A stretch of DNA of 35,549 bases from Novosphingobium sp. (GTDB lineage: Bacteria > Pseudomonadota > Alphaproteobacteria > Sphingomonadales > Sphingomonadaceae), in NCBI RefSeq assembly GCF_020852455.1, contig NZ_JADZAT010000020.1, positions 1-35,549 of the forward strand, read 5' to 3'. Every line of letters starts with the position of its first letter. The stretch's first letter is position 1. The notes below the pieces were generated by a model. It was not told the origin of the DNA. It did not search any database and saw only the letters and a program-made list of their open reading frames with translations. Positions 1-7,412 of the stretch are shown one piece after another. Position numbers and translations under genes: made by a program.

Positions 1-2
1 AG

Positions 3-161
3 GTTGCCGACGACGAGGTTCGCATCATGGGATCGAAGTCGGAACTGCTGCGAACGTTGGTCGCCGCTTCAAGCGTAGAAACGGCGGCGTTCGGCGTTCA
101 TAGTTCTGTACTGAAATGGCGCGCCCGGAACGATTCGAACGTCCGACCCTCAGATTCGTAG
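3..161 (+). CDS. Site-specific recombinase, C-terminal fragment (partial at the window edge)
   Basis: An open frame enters from the left edge and ends at TAG 159-161. Its last residues include VRIMGSKSELLRTLV and then KWRARNDSNVRPSDS. The first stretch resembles the C-terminal tail of serine (resolvase/invertase-type) recombinases of Rhizobiales and sphingomonads. The W-R-x-R-x-D-S-N-x-R-P tail is what results when a frame reads through the complement of a tRNA T-arm. The frame overlaps the tRNA-Arg gene on the other strand by 45 bases, the usual arrangement for an integrase beside its tRNA attachment site. The catalytic domain lies outside the window, so the family is inferred from the tail only. 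It could instead be a tyrosine integrase tail. Confidence 0.6.
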   Translation, partial: VADDEVRIMGSKSELLRTLVAASSVETAAFGVHSSVLKWRARNDSNVRPSDS

Positions 162-193
162 TCTGATGCTCTATCCAGCTGAGCTACGGGCGC
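117..193 (-). tRNA. tRNA-Arg (anticodon ACG)
   Basis: The reverse complement folds as a 77-nt cloverleaf. The 7-bp acceptor stem pairs GCGCCCG with CGGGCGC, the discriminator is G and CCA is encoded. The D-arm carries AGCTCAGCTGGATAGAGC, the anticodon stem-loop is CAGACTACGAATCTG with anticodon ACG (read as ICG), and the T-loop contains GTTCGAATC. Its 3' half overlaps the recombinase frame on the plus strand, so it probably serves as the attachment site of an element to the left. Confidence 0.95.
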
Positions 194-240
194 GCATTGG
201 AGTGGCGCACATAGGGGCGAGTTTCCGGCTTGGCAAGCGG

Positions 241-639
241 CTATTTCGCCTTTTCGAGCACTAGTTTCACTGCCCGGGCCAGCGGCACGTCAAGCGGCGG
301 CATCGCCAGCCCCGGCAGGGCATCGGCGGTGAACCATTCCAGCGCTTCGGCATCAAGGCAGGCCGGATCGCCCTGCCAGTGGCGGCACGTGTAAAGCGAT
401 ATGACAATCCCCGCTGCGGGATCGGCAGCCTCGGTCAGATAGACGATGCGGGCCGGATCAAGTTCAAGGGCAAGTTCCTCGCGAATCTCGCGGATCAGCG
501 CCAAGGCCTTGGTTTCCGCGGCTTCCACCTTGCCACCCGGAAATTCCCATAGTCCGCCGTGCTGACGGTCAGCCCGCCGGCGCTGCATCAGCACCCGCCC
601 CAGTTCGTCGATCAGGGCCACGGCGACCACGTCGATCAT
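241..639 (-). CDS. mutT: Nudix hydrolase, MutT-like (8-oxo-dGTP diphosphatase type)
   Basis: This 132-aa protein is of normal MutT size. It carries a complete Nudix box: GGKVEAAE, seven residues, then REIREEL, at about residues 35-57, matching GX5EX7REUXEEXGU. The upstream W-E-F-P-G-G-K is typical of MutT, which removes 8-oxo-dGTP from the nucleotide pool. I chose the ATG at 637-639, which gives the usual M-x-x-V-V-A-V-A start. An in-frame ATG 11 codons upstream is possible, and the open frame reaches further still, but that part has no family similarity. No clear Shine-Dalgarno sequence is visible. The gene is divergent from the pilin genes. The precise substrate is inferred. Confidence 0.85.
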   Translation of the reverse strand: MIDVVAVALIDELGRVLMQRRRADRQHGGLWEFPGGKVEAAETKALALIREIREELALELDPARIVYLTEAADPAAGIVISLYTCRHWQGDPACLDAEALEWFTADALPGLAMPPLDVPLARAVKLVLEKAK

Positions 640-741
640 TGTCGGAATTTTTTTCAAAGCGGCTCGGTCCATAAACCAATTCTTAGGGATAGCCACCGTA
701 ACCCCCGCTGATCTGCACCCATTTTGCGGAGACGGAGACCA

Positions 742-921
742 ATGAAGACATTCGTCAAGAGGCTGCTGCGCGACAAGCGGGGCACGTCCGCGATCGAAAT
801 GGGGCTGATCTGCTCGCTCATCATCCTGGCGATGATGACCGCGCTCGAAAACTTTGCCGGAGAGAGCCAGCTCACCTGGAACACCATCTCCAGCAAGGCT
901 CACGAAGCCATGAATAACTAG
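742..921 (+). CDS. Flp/Fap-type pilin, divergent copy
   Basis: This 59-aa protein has a basic N-terminus, then RGTSAIEMGLICSLIILAMM, the shape of a class IVb (Flp) prepilin: cleavage after Gly, Glu at +5 and a hydrophobic helix. Flp pilins normally have Glu-Tyr (E-Y-G-L-I-A); here Tyr is Met and Ala is Cys. The ATG at 742 follows GGAGAC; an earlier in-frame ATG at 724 would add six residues. The second, canonical pilin lies 109 bp downstream on the same strand. No tad/cpa assembly genes are present in the window. It may be a minor pilin or a degenerating paralogue. Confidence 0.75.
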   Translation: MKTFVKRLLRDKRGTSAIEMGLICSLIILAMMTALENFAGESQLTWNTISSKAHEAMNN

Positions 922-961
922 GGTTCGGAGTTAAACATTTCGCAAGACTTTACCCCTAGTT
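916..961 (+). repeat. Inverted repeat between the two pilin genes
   Basis: AACTAGGG (916-923) and CCCTAGTT (954-961) are perfect 8-base inverted arms around a 30-base loop. The left arm contains the stop codon of the first pilin gene. It could be a weak attenuator or an mRNA 3'-end hairpin between the two pilin genes. No T-run follows. Confidence 0.35.
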
Positions 962-1030
962 CAGTGATTGCTCGATCCGGGGTGACTGGGAAAGAGCCGG
1001 GTAATCTAGACTGCCAACAGGAGACTGACC

Positions 1031-1213
1031 ATGAAGTTCATCAACAAGCTGTTCCGTGACGAAGCTGGTGCGACCGCTATCGAATATGGCCTGATCGCTG
1101 CTCTGATCGCCGTTGCCGCCATCACTGCCATGCAGGGTCTGGGCAACGAACTGCAGACCACCTTCAACACCACCTCGTCGGCCATGCAGACCGCCAACAG
1201 CTCGGCGTCGTAA
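1031..1213 (+). CDS. flp: Flp/Fap-type pilin (class IVb)
   Basis: This 60-aa protein has the canonical Flp prepilin motif GATAIEYGLIAALIAVAA: a processing site after Gly, Glu at +5, Tyr at +6 and a hydrophobic assembly helix, followed by a short Ser/Thr/Asn-rich tail. Flp pilins are processed by a TadV/CpaA-type prepilin peptidase and assembled by the Tad machinery into adhesive pili. AGGAG lies 7 bases before the ATG at 1031. A strong terminator follows 27 bases after the stop. The Tad assembly genes are not in this window, so the pilin pair is separate from its secretion machinery or belongs to a locus elsewhere. Confidence 0.9.
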   Translation: MKFINKLFRDEAGATAIEYGLIAALIAVAAITAMQGLGNELQTTFNTTSSAMQTANSSAS

Positions 1214-1240
1214 GCATAAGCCAACTAGGCTGAAACACGA

Positions 1241-1274
1241 GGGGCGGCTGGGAAACCAGCCGCCCCTTTCGTTT
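1241..1274 (+). terminator. Rho-independent terminator after the pilin gene
   Basis: GGGGCGGCTGG and CCAGCCGCCCC form a perfect 11-bp stem with a GAAA tetraloop, followed by TTTCGTTT. It lies 27 bases after the pilin stop codon. It also lies 38 bases beyond the stop of the minus-strand protease gene, so it separates the two convergent units. Confidence 0.9.
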
Positions 1275-1311
1275 GGGCCGCCTGGCGCTGGATCGGCAGC
1301 GCCTGGTCCGA

Positions 1312-2784
1312 TCAATACGTAACGATCTTGACCTTCTGCCCCACCGTCAGCGCCGTCTGGCTGGCCGGCAGTCCGTTAAGCACCCGGAAACGGTCAAGCG
1401 GCGCATCGCTGTAGGCCATGCGCGACGCCAGCGATTGCACGGTGTCGCCCTTCTTGACGGTCACCACCAGCAGCTTGCGCGGCTTGAGCGCTGCGACTTC
1501 GGCGGCGCTGAGGCGCTTCATCGATGCGAACATCGGCTGGAACGGGTTCGAACCGGCCTGGGTGATCGTCACGAAGTGATAGGCATGGGTCGCATCCCAC
1601 TGATAGGCGAACACCGTCACATCAACCTGGCCGCTGCCCGAAGCGACCCGGGTCACCGCCGTGGCGGCCTGGATCCCGTTCACAGTGGTGCGGCTGATAT
1701 TGCCCGGTGCAAGCTGGGCCTGATTCGCCTGGCCGAATTCGTTGAACACCGCGCGCACATAGGCATCGAGATCGCCGTTGAACTGGGCGGTGGTGAACTG
1801 TCCCTTGCCGCCCTGGCCGCCAATCGCCACGGCCTGGGTGCCGTTGACCAGGAAGAACCCGGCCGGCGCTTCAAAGGCCATCTTTTCAACCGGATGCTTG
1901 AAACTGCGGCCTTCGACATAGCCCTGTTCGGGCGAATCGCCATAGATCATCCCGCTGATCTTCGTCAGGAACAGGTCGCGATTCGTTGTTCCCTTCGCGG
2001 CAGTGCCCGCAAGGGCCTGGGTCGTTCGCACACGCGCCGCCGGATCGGGGTGAGTCGAGGCCCATTCGGGCACCTGATCGCTGGTCCCCATCATCCGCGC
2101 ATCGAGTGCATTCTGATTGGCCAGGCTTTGCAGCACGGTTGACATCGCGCGCGGATCGTAACCGGCTTTCCTGAGGTACTGGATGCCCAGCGCGTCAGCT
2201 TCGTTTTCCTGCTTGCGCGAGTATTTGAGCGTCAGCAGCTGCGAGCCTTGCAGGAAGCCCTTCTGCAGAATCTGCCCGACCTGGCTGTTGTTGCCCAGCA
2301 GCACCCCGGCCAGAATCGCCCCGCCGATCCCGATTACCGAATTCTTGGTCGCCGCGCTTTGCCGCTTGGCACTGTGCCGGGCCGCAACGTGGCCCACTTC
2401 GTGCCCCATCACCCCGGCCAGTTCCGCCTCGTTGTTCATCAGCGCGACCAGCTGGCGGGTGGTGTAAACGAAGCCCCCGGGGATCGCGAAGGCGTTGTTG
2501 ACCGAACTGTTGAGCATGGTGACGGTGAAATCGTTGGTGCTGTTCGACAGCCCCGATTGCACTGAAATCTTCTTGCCCACGCCGATCACGTAGTCGGCCT
2601 GCGGACCTGTCATCGCCCCGCCGAACTGCGCGGTCAGCTGCGGATGGGCCTTGGCGCCTTCGTCCTTGTCCTTCTGGCTAATCGCCTGGACGGTCTGCAC
2701 CGCCTGGGCCACCAGCCCTTGCGGAACAAGCGCGAGCACCACGGCGGCACCCAGGGTATATTTGGAAAGGCGGGAGAATTGCAT
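1312..2784 (-). CDS. Secreted M48 family zinc metalloprotease with LysM-like tail
   Basis: This 490-aa protein starts with a cleavable signal peptide (hydrophobic 11-25, then VAQA). The zinc site is HEVGH at 128-132 and the third ligand region is ENEADALG at 193-200, as in M48B (BepA/LoiP-like) periplasmic proteases that check outer-membrane protein assembly. The last 50 or so residues (VKKGDTVQSLASR...LTVGQKVKI) look like a LysM domain, suggesting peptidoglycan binding. GAGGAG lies 7 bases before the ATG. A small dyad (GCATGG/CCATGC, 2798-2815) lies in the leader. The gene stands alone, convergent with the pilin genes. The role in envelope quality control is inferred from the family. Confidence 0.88.
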   Translation of the reverse strand: MQFSRLSKYTLGAAVVLALVPQGLVAQAVQTVQAISQKDKDEGAKAHPQLTAQFGGAMTGPQADYVIGVGKKISVQSGLSNSTNDFTVTMLNSSVNNAFAIPGGFVYTTRQLVALMNNEAELAGVMGHEVGHVAARHSAKRQSAATKNSVIGIGGAILAGVLLGNNSQVGQILQKGFLQGSQLLTLKYSRKQENEADALGIQYLRKAGYDPRAMSTVLQSLANQNALDARMMGTSDQVPEWASTHPDPAARVRTTQALAGTAAKGTTNRDLFLTKISGMIYGDSPEQGYVEGRSFKHPVEKMAFEAPAGFFLVNGTQAVAIGGQGGKGQFTTAQFNGDLDAYVRAVFNEFGQANQAQLAPGNISRTTVNGIQAATAVTRVASGSGQVDVTVFAYQWDATHAYHFVTITQAGSNPFQPMFASMKRLSAAEVAALKPRKLLVVTVKKGDTVQSLASRMAYSDAPLDRFRVLNGLPASQTALTVGQKVKIVTY

Positions 2785-2872
2785 GGGGGGCTCCTCAGCA
2801 TGGAGTTAACCATGCAAGGCTAGGCCCAGATCAAGCACTTGAAAAGCCCCGTAATCGCGTTTCCGAAACGGA

Positions 2873-3820
2873 TCAGCCCTCGCCAATCCGCAGGAACCGC
2901 TCCTCGCGCTTGGCGCGCAATTGCTCGGCCGAGAGCTTGCCCAGCGCGGCCAGTTCCTCGTCAAGCGCCGCCGACAGTGCCCTGGCCATCAGATCGGGTT
3001 CGCGGTGCGCGCCGCCGACCGGTTCCTTGACGATCCGGTCGATCACGCCCAGGCCCAGCAGATCCTGCGCGGTCACCTTCATCGCTTCGGCCGCGTCGGC
3101 CGCCTTTTCGGCAGTGCGCCACAGGATCGAAGCGCAGCCTTCCGGGCTGATCACCGAATAGACCGCATGTTCCAGCATCAGCACCCGTTCGGCACTGGCC
3201 AGCGCCACCGCGCCGCCCGATCCGCCCTCACCCACGATCACTGCCACCATCGGCACCGGCAAGGCCAGGCAGGCCTCGGTCGAACGGGCGATCGCTTCGG
3301 CCTGGCCGCGCTCTTCCGCCTCAACCCCCGGGAAAGCGCCCGAGGTGTCGACCAGCGTCACCACCGGCAGGCCGAACCGCCCGGCCAGGTCCATCAGGCG
3401 GATCGCCTTGCGATAACCTTCGGGCTTGCCCATGCCAAAATTGTGCCGGATCCGGCTTTGCGTATCGTTGCCCTTTTCGTGCCCGATCAGCATCACCCGC
3501 CGGTTCCCGAGCCGGGCAAACCCGCCGATGATCGCCTGGTCATCGCCGAAATAGCGATCACCGCCCAGGGGCATGAAATCGCTAAACATATTGCCGACAT
3601 AGTCGCAGAAATGCGGGCGCATCGGATGCCGGGCAACCTGCGTCTTCTGCCAGGGGGTCAGCGCGGCATAGGTGCTGGCCAAGAGGTCCGCGCTCTTCAT
3701 TTCAAGCCGGCGGATCTCTGCGGCCAGATCGACATCGCCTTCGCTGGCGGTCTGGCGCAGTTCGGAAATGCGCGCTTCGAGCGCCGCCACCGGCTTTTCG
3801 AACTCAAGGTAGGAAATCAT
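2873..3820 (-). CDS. accA: Acetyl-CoA carboxylase carboxyltransferase, alpha subunit
   Basis: This 315-aa protein matches AccA in length and layout. An N-terminal helical part ([18 protein letters not shown]) is followed by the crotonase-like carboxyltransferase fold with [16 protein letters not shown] and [20 protein letters not shown], which form the biotin/CoA site. With AccD it transfers carboxyl from carboxybiotin to acetyl-CoA, giving malonyl-CoA for fatty-acid synthesis in the cytosol. AGCAGG lies directly before the ATG. The gene lies 89 bp downstream of xerD on the same strand, with a small sequence duplication between them. The 88 bp to the protease gene hold nothing clear apart from that gene's leader. 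Confidence 0.96.
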   Translation of the reverse strand: MISYLEFEKPVAALEARISELRQTASEGDVDLAAEIRRLEMKSADLLASTYAALTPWQKTQVARHPMRPHFCDYVGNMFSDFMPLGGDRYFGDDQAIIGGFARLGNRRVMLIGHEKGNDTQSRIRHNFGMGKPEGYRKAIRLMDLAGRFGLPVVTLVDTSGAFPGVEAEERGQAEAIARSTEACLALPVPMVAVIVGEGGSGGAVALASAERVLMLEHAVYSVISPEGCASILWRTAEKAADAAEAMKVTAQDLLGLGVIDRIVKEPVGGAHREPDLMARALSAALDEELAALGKLSAEQLRAKREERFLRIGEG

Positions 3821-3858
3821 CCTGCTGCGCTAGCCCGATGTGCCGCCTACGGCAAGGG

Positions 3859-3925
3859 CCAGCCGGTCACCTGTTGGACAAGGCCAGCCGGTGGGCATGG
3901 CCCAGCCGGTCACCTCTTGGACAAG
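3859..3925. repeat. Direct repeat duplicating the 3' end of xerD
   Basis: Two 24-base units, at 3859-3882 and 3902-3925, differ at one position (CCAGCCGGTCACCTGTTGG versus CCAGCCGGTCACCTCTTGG, both continuing ACAAG). A partial third copy, CCAGCCGGT, is at 3884-3892. The right unit contains the xerD stop codon and its last codons, so the left unit is a duplicated xerD tail in the xerD-accA spacer, with a period of 43 bp. It probably arose by replication slippage. Confidence 0.7.
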
Positions 3926-4752
3926 GGATGCCGCGCATTGACCAGCGCGACCAGCCGCGCCGCATCGACGTGGGTGTAGATTTGGGTAGTGGCGATATCG
4001 GCATGGCCCAGCAGGGTCTGCAACACGCGCAGGTCAGCCCCGCCTTCAAGCAGGTGCGTGGCAAAGGCATGGCGCAGCACATGCGGGCTGACCTTTTCGG
4101 GATCGATCCCGGCCCGCGCCGACAGCGCGCGCAGCAGCTGGAACAGGCGGATCCGCGTCAGATGCCCACTCCGCCCGGTGGACGGGAACAGCAGCTTGCC
4201 GCCCTCGCCGCGCAGGGCCAGCCAGCGTGACAGTGCCTGCCGGGCGCGGGTGCTGACCGGCACCATCCGCTGCTGCCCGCCCTTGCCGGTGACGTTGAGG
4301 AACGGCGCGTCGCGCGGCACGGCGTTGAGCGGCAGCGAAACCAGTTCGGTCGCGCGCAGGCCCGAACCGTACAGCAGCTCAAGCAAGGTCAGTAGCCGGA
4401 CCGCCTCGGGCTTGTCGCCCGCGGCTTCCTCTTCCGCCCGGGCAAACAGCGCATCGACTTCACCGTGGCCCAGCAGCCGCGGCAACGGACGGCGCGTGCG
4501 CGGGCGCGGCAGCGCGGGCGACGGATCATCCGTGCGCCAGCCTTCATCGACCAGGAACCCGCAGAACTGCCGCAGCGCCGAACACTTGCGCGCCAGGCTG
4601 GACGGCGCGAGTCCGGCCCAGGCCCCACCCAGCGAGGCAATGGCGTCGCGATCAGCCTGGGTCAGATCGCCGATCGCTTCCTCGGCGCCTTCAAGATCGC
4701 GGCGATAGGCCATCAGCGTATTCGCCGCCGCGCCGCGTTCTGCGGCGAGCAT
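3910..4752 (-). CDS. xerD: Tyrosine recombinase XerD
   Basis: This is a 280-aa protein if started at the ATG at 4750-4752. The catalytic set is complete: R133 (GSGLRATEL), K157 (TGKGG), H224 and R227 (SPHVLRHAFATH), H250 (LLGH) and nucleophile Y259 (TQIYTH). With XerC it resolves chromosome dimers at dif. The SPHVLRHAFATHLL and ADLRVLQTLLGH strings fit XerD better than XerC. Family members start about 15-20 residues earlier, and the frame upstream of this ATG encodes a plausible XerD start (AAIESFLT) but has no ATG, GTG or TTG before the TGA at 4786-4788. An ATT or CTG start is therefore possible. The gene lies just downstream of the 611-aa secreted protein gene on the same strand. Confidence 0.93.
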   Translation of the reverse strand: MLAAERGAAANTLMAYRRDLEGAEEAIGDLTQADRDAIASLGGAWAGLAPSSLARKCSALRQFCGFLVDEGWRTDDPSPALPRPRTRRPLPRLLGHGEVDALFARAEEEAAGDKPEAVRLLTLLELLYGSGLRATELVSLPLNAVPRDAPFLNVTGKGGQQRMVPVSTRARQALSRWLALRGEGGKLLFPSTGRSGHLTRIRLFQLLRALSARAGIDPEKVSPHVLRHAFATHLLEGGADLRVLQTLLGHADIATTQIYTHVDAARLVALVNARHPLSKR

Positions 4753-4785
4753 GGTCAGGAAAGACTCAATCGCGGCGGAAATCGA

Positions 4786-6621
4786 TCACCCCCGGGCGAC
4801 CGCTTCAGCCGCAATCATCCGTGCCTCGGCCGACAGGCCAACCCGGTTGAGCGCGGAAACGATGTGGTAGAGGTTGACGCTGGTCATCTTGTCCCAGCCA
4901 TCGCCCTGCATGCCCAGCCCGGCCAGCAGGATCACCAGCTGCCGGTTGTTGACGTCGGCCGCGCGCTGGATCAACCGGGTCCACTTGGTCTGCCGTTCAA
5001 GGCTGATCCCCAGCTTGGCGGCAAAGTCCCGGGCCGCGTCGGGCTCAACCCGGCCCAGTCCGGCGAGGCCAGCCAGCAGGAACCGCGATTTGCGGTAACC
5101 ATCGCTGGCATCGATGCCATAGAACGAATCCAGCGCCGAACCGTTGACCGGCGCGGTGCGGTTGGGCGCGGCCAGCGCCAGCTGCCCCCAGGCGAGCGAG
5201 CCGATATCGGCCAGCTGCCCCCAGCGCAGCGCATTCTGATCAAGCCCGGCTGCCAGCATCGATGCGATCAGATCGGGCGCGTCCTTGGCATAGTCACCCG
5301 AAGGCTCCAGCCGCGCGGCCGCATAGGCAGTCAGCACCTGGCGCGAATAGCGTGCCTGCGGATCCGCCCCGCCATCCCACAGCGCGACGATCGCGGCATG
5401 GCGATCGCTTGCCTTTTCCGCGACATAGGCCTTGCGCAGGGTCTGTGCGGTATCGGCCCAGGGACCATTGATTTCGTCAGCGGCATAGATCTGGCTGTAG
5501 AGATCGACCATCGCCGCGCTGGACAGGATTCCGGCCCCTGCGGCGCGATCGGCACCCTTGGCGCGCAGTTCCAGCTTGGCCATCGGCGCGGTTGCGGCCA
5601 CGAAATCATAGCGCAGCGGCAGGTTCCCGGTCAGCCCTTCGGGCGGTTCAAGCCCGACCGCCAGGGTCAGCGCATAGCGCCAGGGGTTCATGTCCTTGAC
5701 CCCATCCCATTCGATCTTGACCGTGCGCCGCGCCTTGCCCGCGGCCCCGGCATAGCGCTGGGCCAGCAGGATATCGATCTGCGGCCAGCCGCCTTCACCA
5801 ACCAGCTGGTCAAGCTGCGAAAGCCCGGCCGCGCCATCACCCTGGAACGAGGCACAGATTGCGCGCAGCACCCGCCAGTCGGCATCCTTGCGCCCGCCGC
5901 CAATCACCGAAGTGACCGGGCAGATCCCGGTGATATCGGCGGTAAAGGCATAGGCATCCATCGCCGCCTGGGTCAGCGCGGGGGTATAGTTACCGGCATC
6001 GACATCCTGCACCAGCTGGCGCGCGGCCTCACCCTCACCCATCCGCACCAGCAGCGCGGCGCGGCTGGCAGCGAAATCGGCCGGGTTCATCCCCGCCGGC
6101 GCATCAAGCCGCGAAGCCAGCGCGCGGCGCAGCAGGATGTGCCCCCAGCGCGAGACCATCCGCCCCTTGTTGCCATCCAGCGTTGCCTTGACCAGCTGGG
6201 CGCTCTGCTTGCCCAGCGACCAGGCCGGCATGCCGCCTTCGTCTTCGGCCAGGATCCCGACCTGCTTCATCGAGCGCCGCGCGGCCGAAGGCATATCGAA
6301 CTTGGGCTTGAGCCCCAGCAGCTCATCGAGCTGGTCCGGGCTCATCGATTCGAGCTCCTTGAGCGTCGGGATCTTGTGTCCTGACGGCAAGGTGGCCGGG
6401 CGCGCGGCAGGGCTGGCCGAGCCTCCGCCCGAACCCGGGATGGGCTGGACAACCGGTGTCGAACCGGCCGAGGGGACCGCCGGAGCAGCCGGCTTTGCCC
6501 CGCCCGCCTTGGGCCTTTCAAACCCTGGCGGCAGCAGCGATTCGGGTGAGCTCTGGGCCATGGCCCAGGCCGAAGTCAGCGCCAGGGCGATCCCGCCCGA
6601 AAACAGCAGCGCGCGCTTCAT
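4786..6621 (-). CDS. Large secreted or periplasmic protein of unknown function
   Basis: This 611-aa protein has a clear signal peptide (MKRALLFSGGIALALTSAWAMAQ). A low-complexity Pro/Gly/Ser/Ala linker follows (about 28-82), then a long Ala/Leu-rich, probably all-helical body with repeating helix pairs reminiscent of TPR or SLR solenoids. I recognise no catalytic motif. The ATG overlaps the stop of the 45-aa membrane-protein gene by ATGA, suggesting translational coupling. Its own TGA is followed in the same frame, without a gap, by the N-terminal coding region of xerD. The position between aroK and xerD suggests a conserved alphaproteobacterial locus, but I cannot name the product. Homology searches would be needed before assigning a role. 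Confidence 0.8.
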   Translation of the reverse strand: MKRALLFSGGIALALTSAWAMAQSSPESLLPPGFERPKAGGAKPAAPAVPSAGSTPVVQPIPGSGGGSASPAARPATLPSGHKIPTLKELESMSPDQLDELLGLKPKFDMPSAARRSMKQVGILAEDEGGMPAWSLGKQSAQLVKATLDGNKGRMVSRWGHILLRRALASRLDAPAGMNPADFAASRAALLVRMGEGEAARQLVQDVDAGNYTPALTQAAMDAYAFTADITGICPVTSVIGGGRKDADWRVLRAICASFQGDGAAGLSQLDQLVGEGGWPQIDILLAQRYAGAAGKARRTVKIEWDGVKDMNPWRYALTLAVGLEPPEGLTGNLPLRYDFVAATAPMAKLELRAKGADRAAGAGILSSAAMVDLYSQIYAADEINGPWADTAQTLRKAYVAEKASDRHAAIVALWDGGADPQARYSRQVLTAYAAARLEPSGDYAKDAPDLIASMLAAGLDQNALRWGQLADIGSLAWGQLALAAPNRTAPVNGSALDSFYGIDASDGYRKSRFLLAGLAGLGRVEPDAARDFAAKLGISLERQTKWTRLIQRAADVNNRQLVILLAGLGMQGDGWDKMTSVNLYHIVSALNRVGLSAEARMIAAEAVARG

Positions 6622-6755
6622 GGGCCAACCTTGGGCAGCATCGCCGGCGCGCTCATCGGGGTGAGCGGGCGTTCGCCGCCGTCATGCCAGGCCCAGCCCA
6701 GCAGTGCGGCCAGCAGGGCCAGTCCCAGCCCGCCGAGCATCCAGCCCTTGCGCAT
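6618..6755 (-). CDS. Small single-pass membrane protein (45 aa), overlapping the secreted protein gene
   Basis: This frame encodes MRKGWMLGGLGLALLAALLG, then WAWHDGGERP and a short Pro-rich tail ending PKVGP. There is one hydrophobic helix (about 6-23) after a positive N-terminus, so N-in/C-out topology is expected, or a signal peptide. The stop overlaps the start of the 611-aa gene as ATGA. The start lies 84 bp from aroK on the opposite strand, so this is probably the first gene of the minus-strand operon: small protein, 611-aa protein, xerD and perhaps accA. A GGTGGCGG stretch lies before the ATG. I recognise no family. Support comes from the coupled overlap, sensible topology and codon use. 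Confidence 0.6.
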   Translation of the reverse strand: MRKGWMLGGLGLALLAALLGWAWHDGGERPLTPMSAPAMLPKVGP

Positions 6756-6839
6756 TTCAACCGCCACCCAGTGCCTCTTCCGCCTAAATCTTGCCCGGAA
6801 CTTGCAACCCCGGTTAGCCTATCTATAGGCGGGGCCGCA

Positions 6840-7412
6840 ATGGACCATGAACTTTCCCCCGACGAAATCGCCGCACTGGCGCGGCGGATCGACCAGCCGA
6901 TCGTGCTGGTGGGGATGATGGGCGTGGGCAAGACCAGCGTGGGCAAGCGGCTTTCGGCGCTGCTGCACATGCCGTTTGTGGATGCCGATGAGGAAATCGA
7001 GCGCGCCGCGCAGATGTCGATCCCGGAAATCTTTGCGCAGTTCGGCGAAGACTATTTCCGCGATGGCGAACGCCGGGTGATCGCCCGGCTGCTCGATGGC
7101 CCCGAAGCCACCCGGCGCAAGGTGATTGCCACAGGTGGCGGCGCTTTCGTCAACGCCGAAACCCGCGCGCTGGTGCTGCAGCAGGGCATCGCGGTCTGGC
7201 TCGACAGCGATATCGACGTGCTGCTGGAGCGCGTTTCGCGCAAGGACAACCGCCCCTTGCTGAAGCAGGGTGACCCGCGCGAGATCCTGACCCGCCTCAA
7301 GGCTGAGCGTGAAAGCGCCTATGCCGAGGCGCCGATCCATGTGAAAAGCGGCAATGGCCCGCACGGGCGGACCGTGACGAAGATCCTGAAGGGCATCGAC
7401 CAATGGCTGTGA
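6840..7412 (+). CDS. aroK: Shikimate kinase
   Basis: This 190-aa protein phosphorylates the 3-hydroxyl of shikimate with ATP, the fifth step of the shikimate pathway. The Walker A motif is GMMGVGKTS at 25-33, then the substrate-binding D-A-D-E-E-I-E segment (shikimate Asp) and the IATGGGAF glycine motif; a lid Arg lies in SRKDNRPLL. AGGCGGGG precedes the ATG by about 5 bases, which makes ATG 6840 the likely start, although the frame stays open much further upstream. Its last 10 bases overlap the start of aroB, so the two are translated together. Confidence 0.95.
   Translation: MDHELSPDEIAALARRIDQPIVLVGMMGVGKTSVGKRLSALLHMPFVDADEEIERAAQMSIPEIFAQFGEDYFRDGERRVIARLLDGPEATRRKVIATGGGAFVNAETRALVLQQGIAVWLDSDIDVLLERVSRKDNRPLLKQGDPREILTRLKAERESAYAEAPIHVKSGNGPHGRTVTKILKGIDQWL

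Noticed and set aside
640..903. Upstream extension of the Nudix frame
   Set aside because: It covers the pilin gene on the opposite strand and does not resemble a Nudix N-terminus.
1241..1274. CRISPR-like or phage-type repeat at the pilin terminator
   Set aside because: It is a single perfect hairpin with a GAAA loop and a T-rich tail, explained fully as a terminator. No CRISPR array was seen anywhere in the window.
4465..6384. 639-aa open frame on the plus strand
   Set aside because: It lies opposite the 611-aa secreted protein and xerD genes; its translation is rich in Arg, Gly, Gln and His with no domain, typical of a GC-rich antisense frame.
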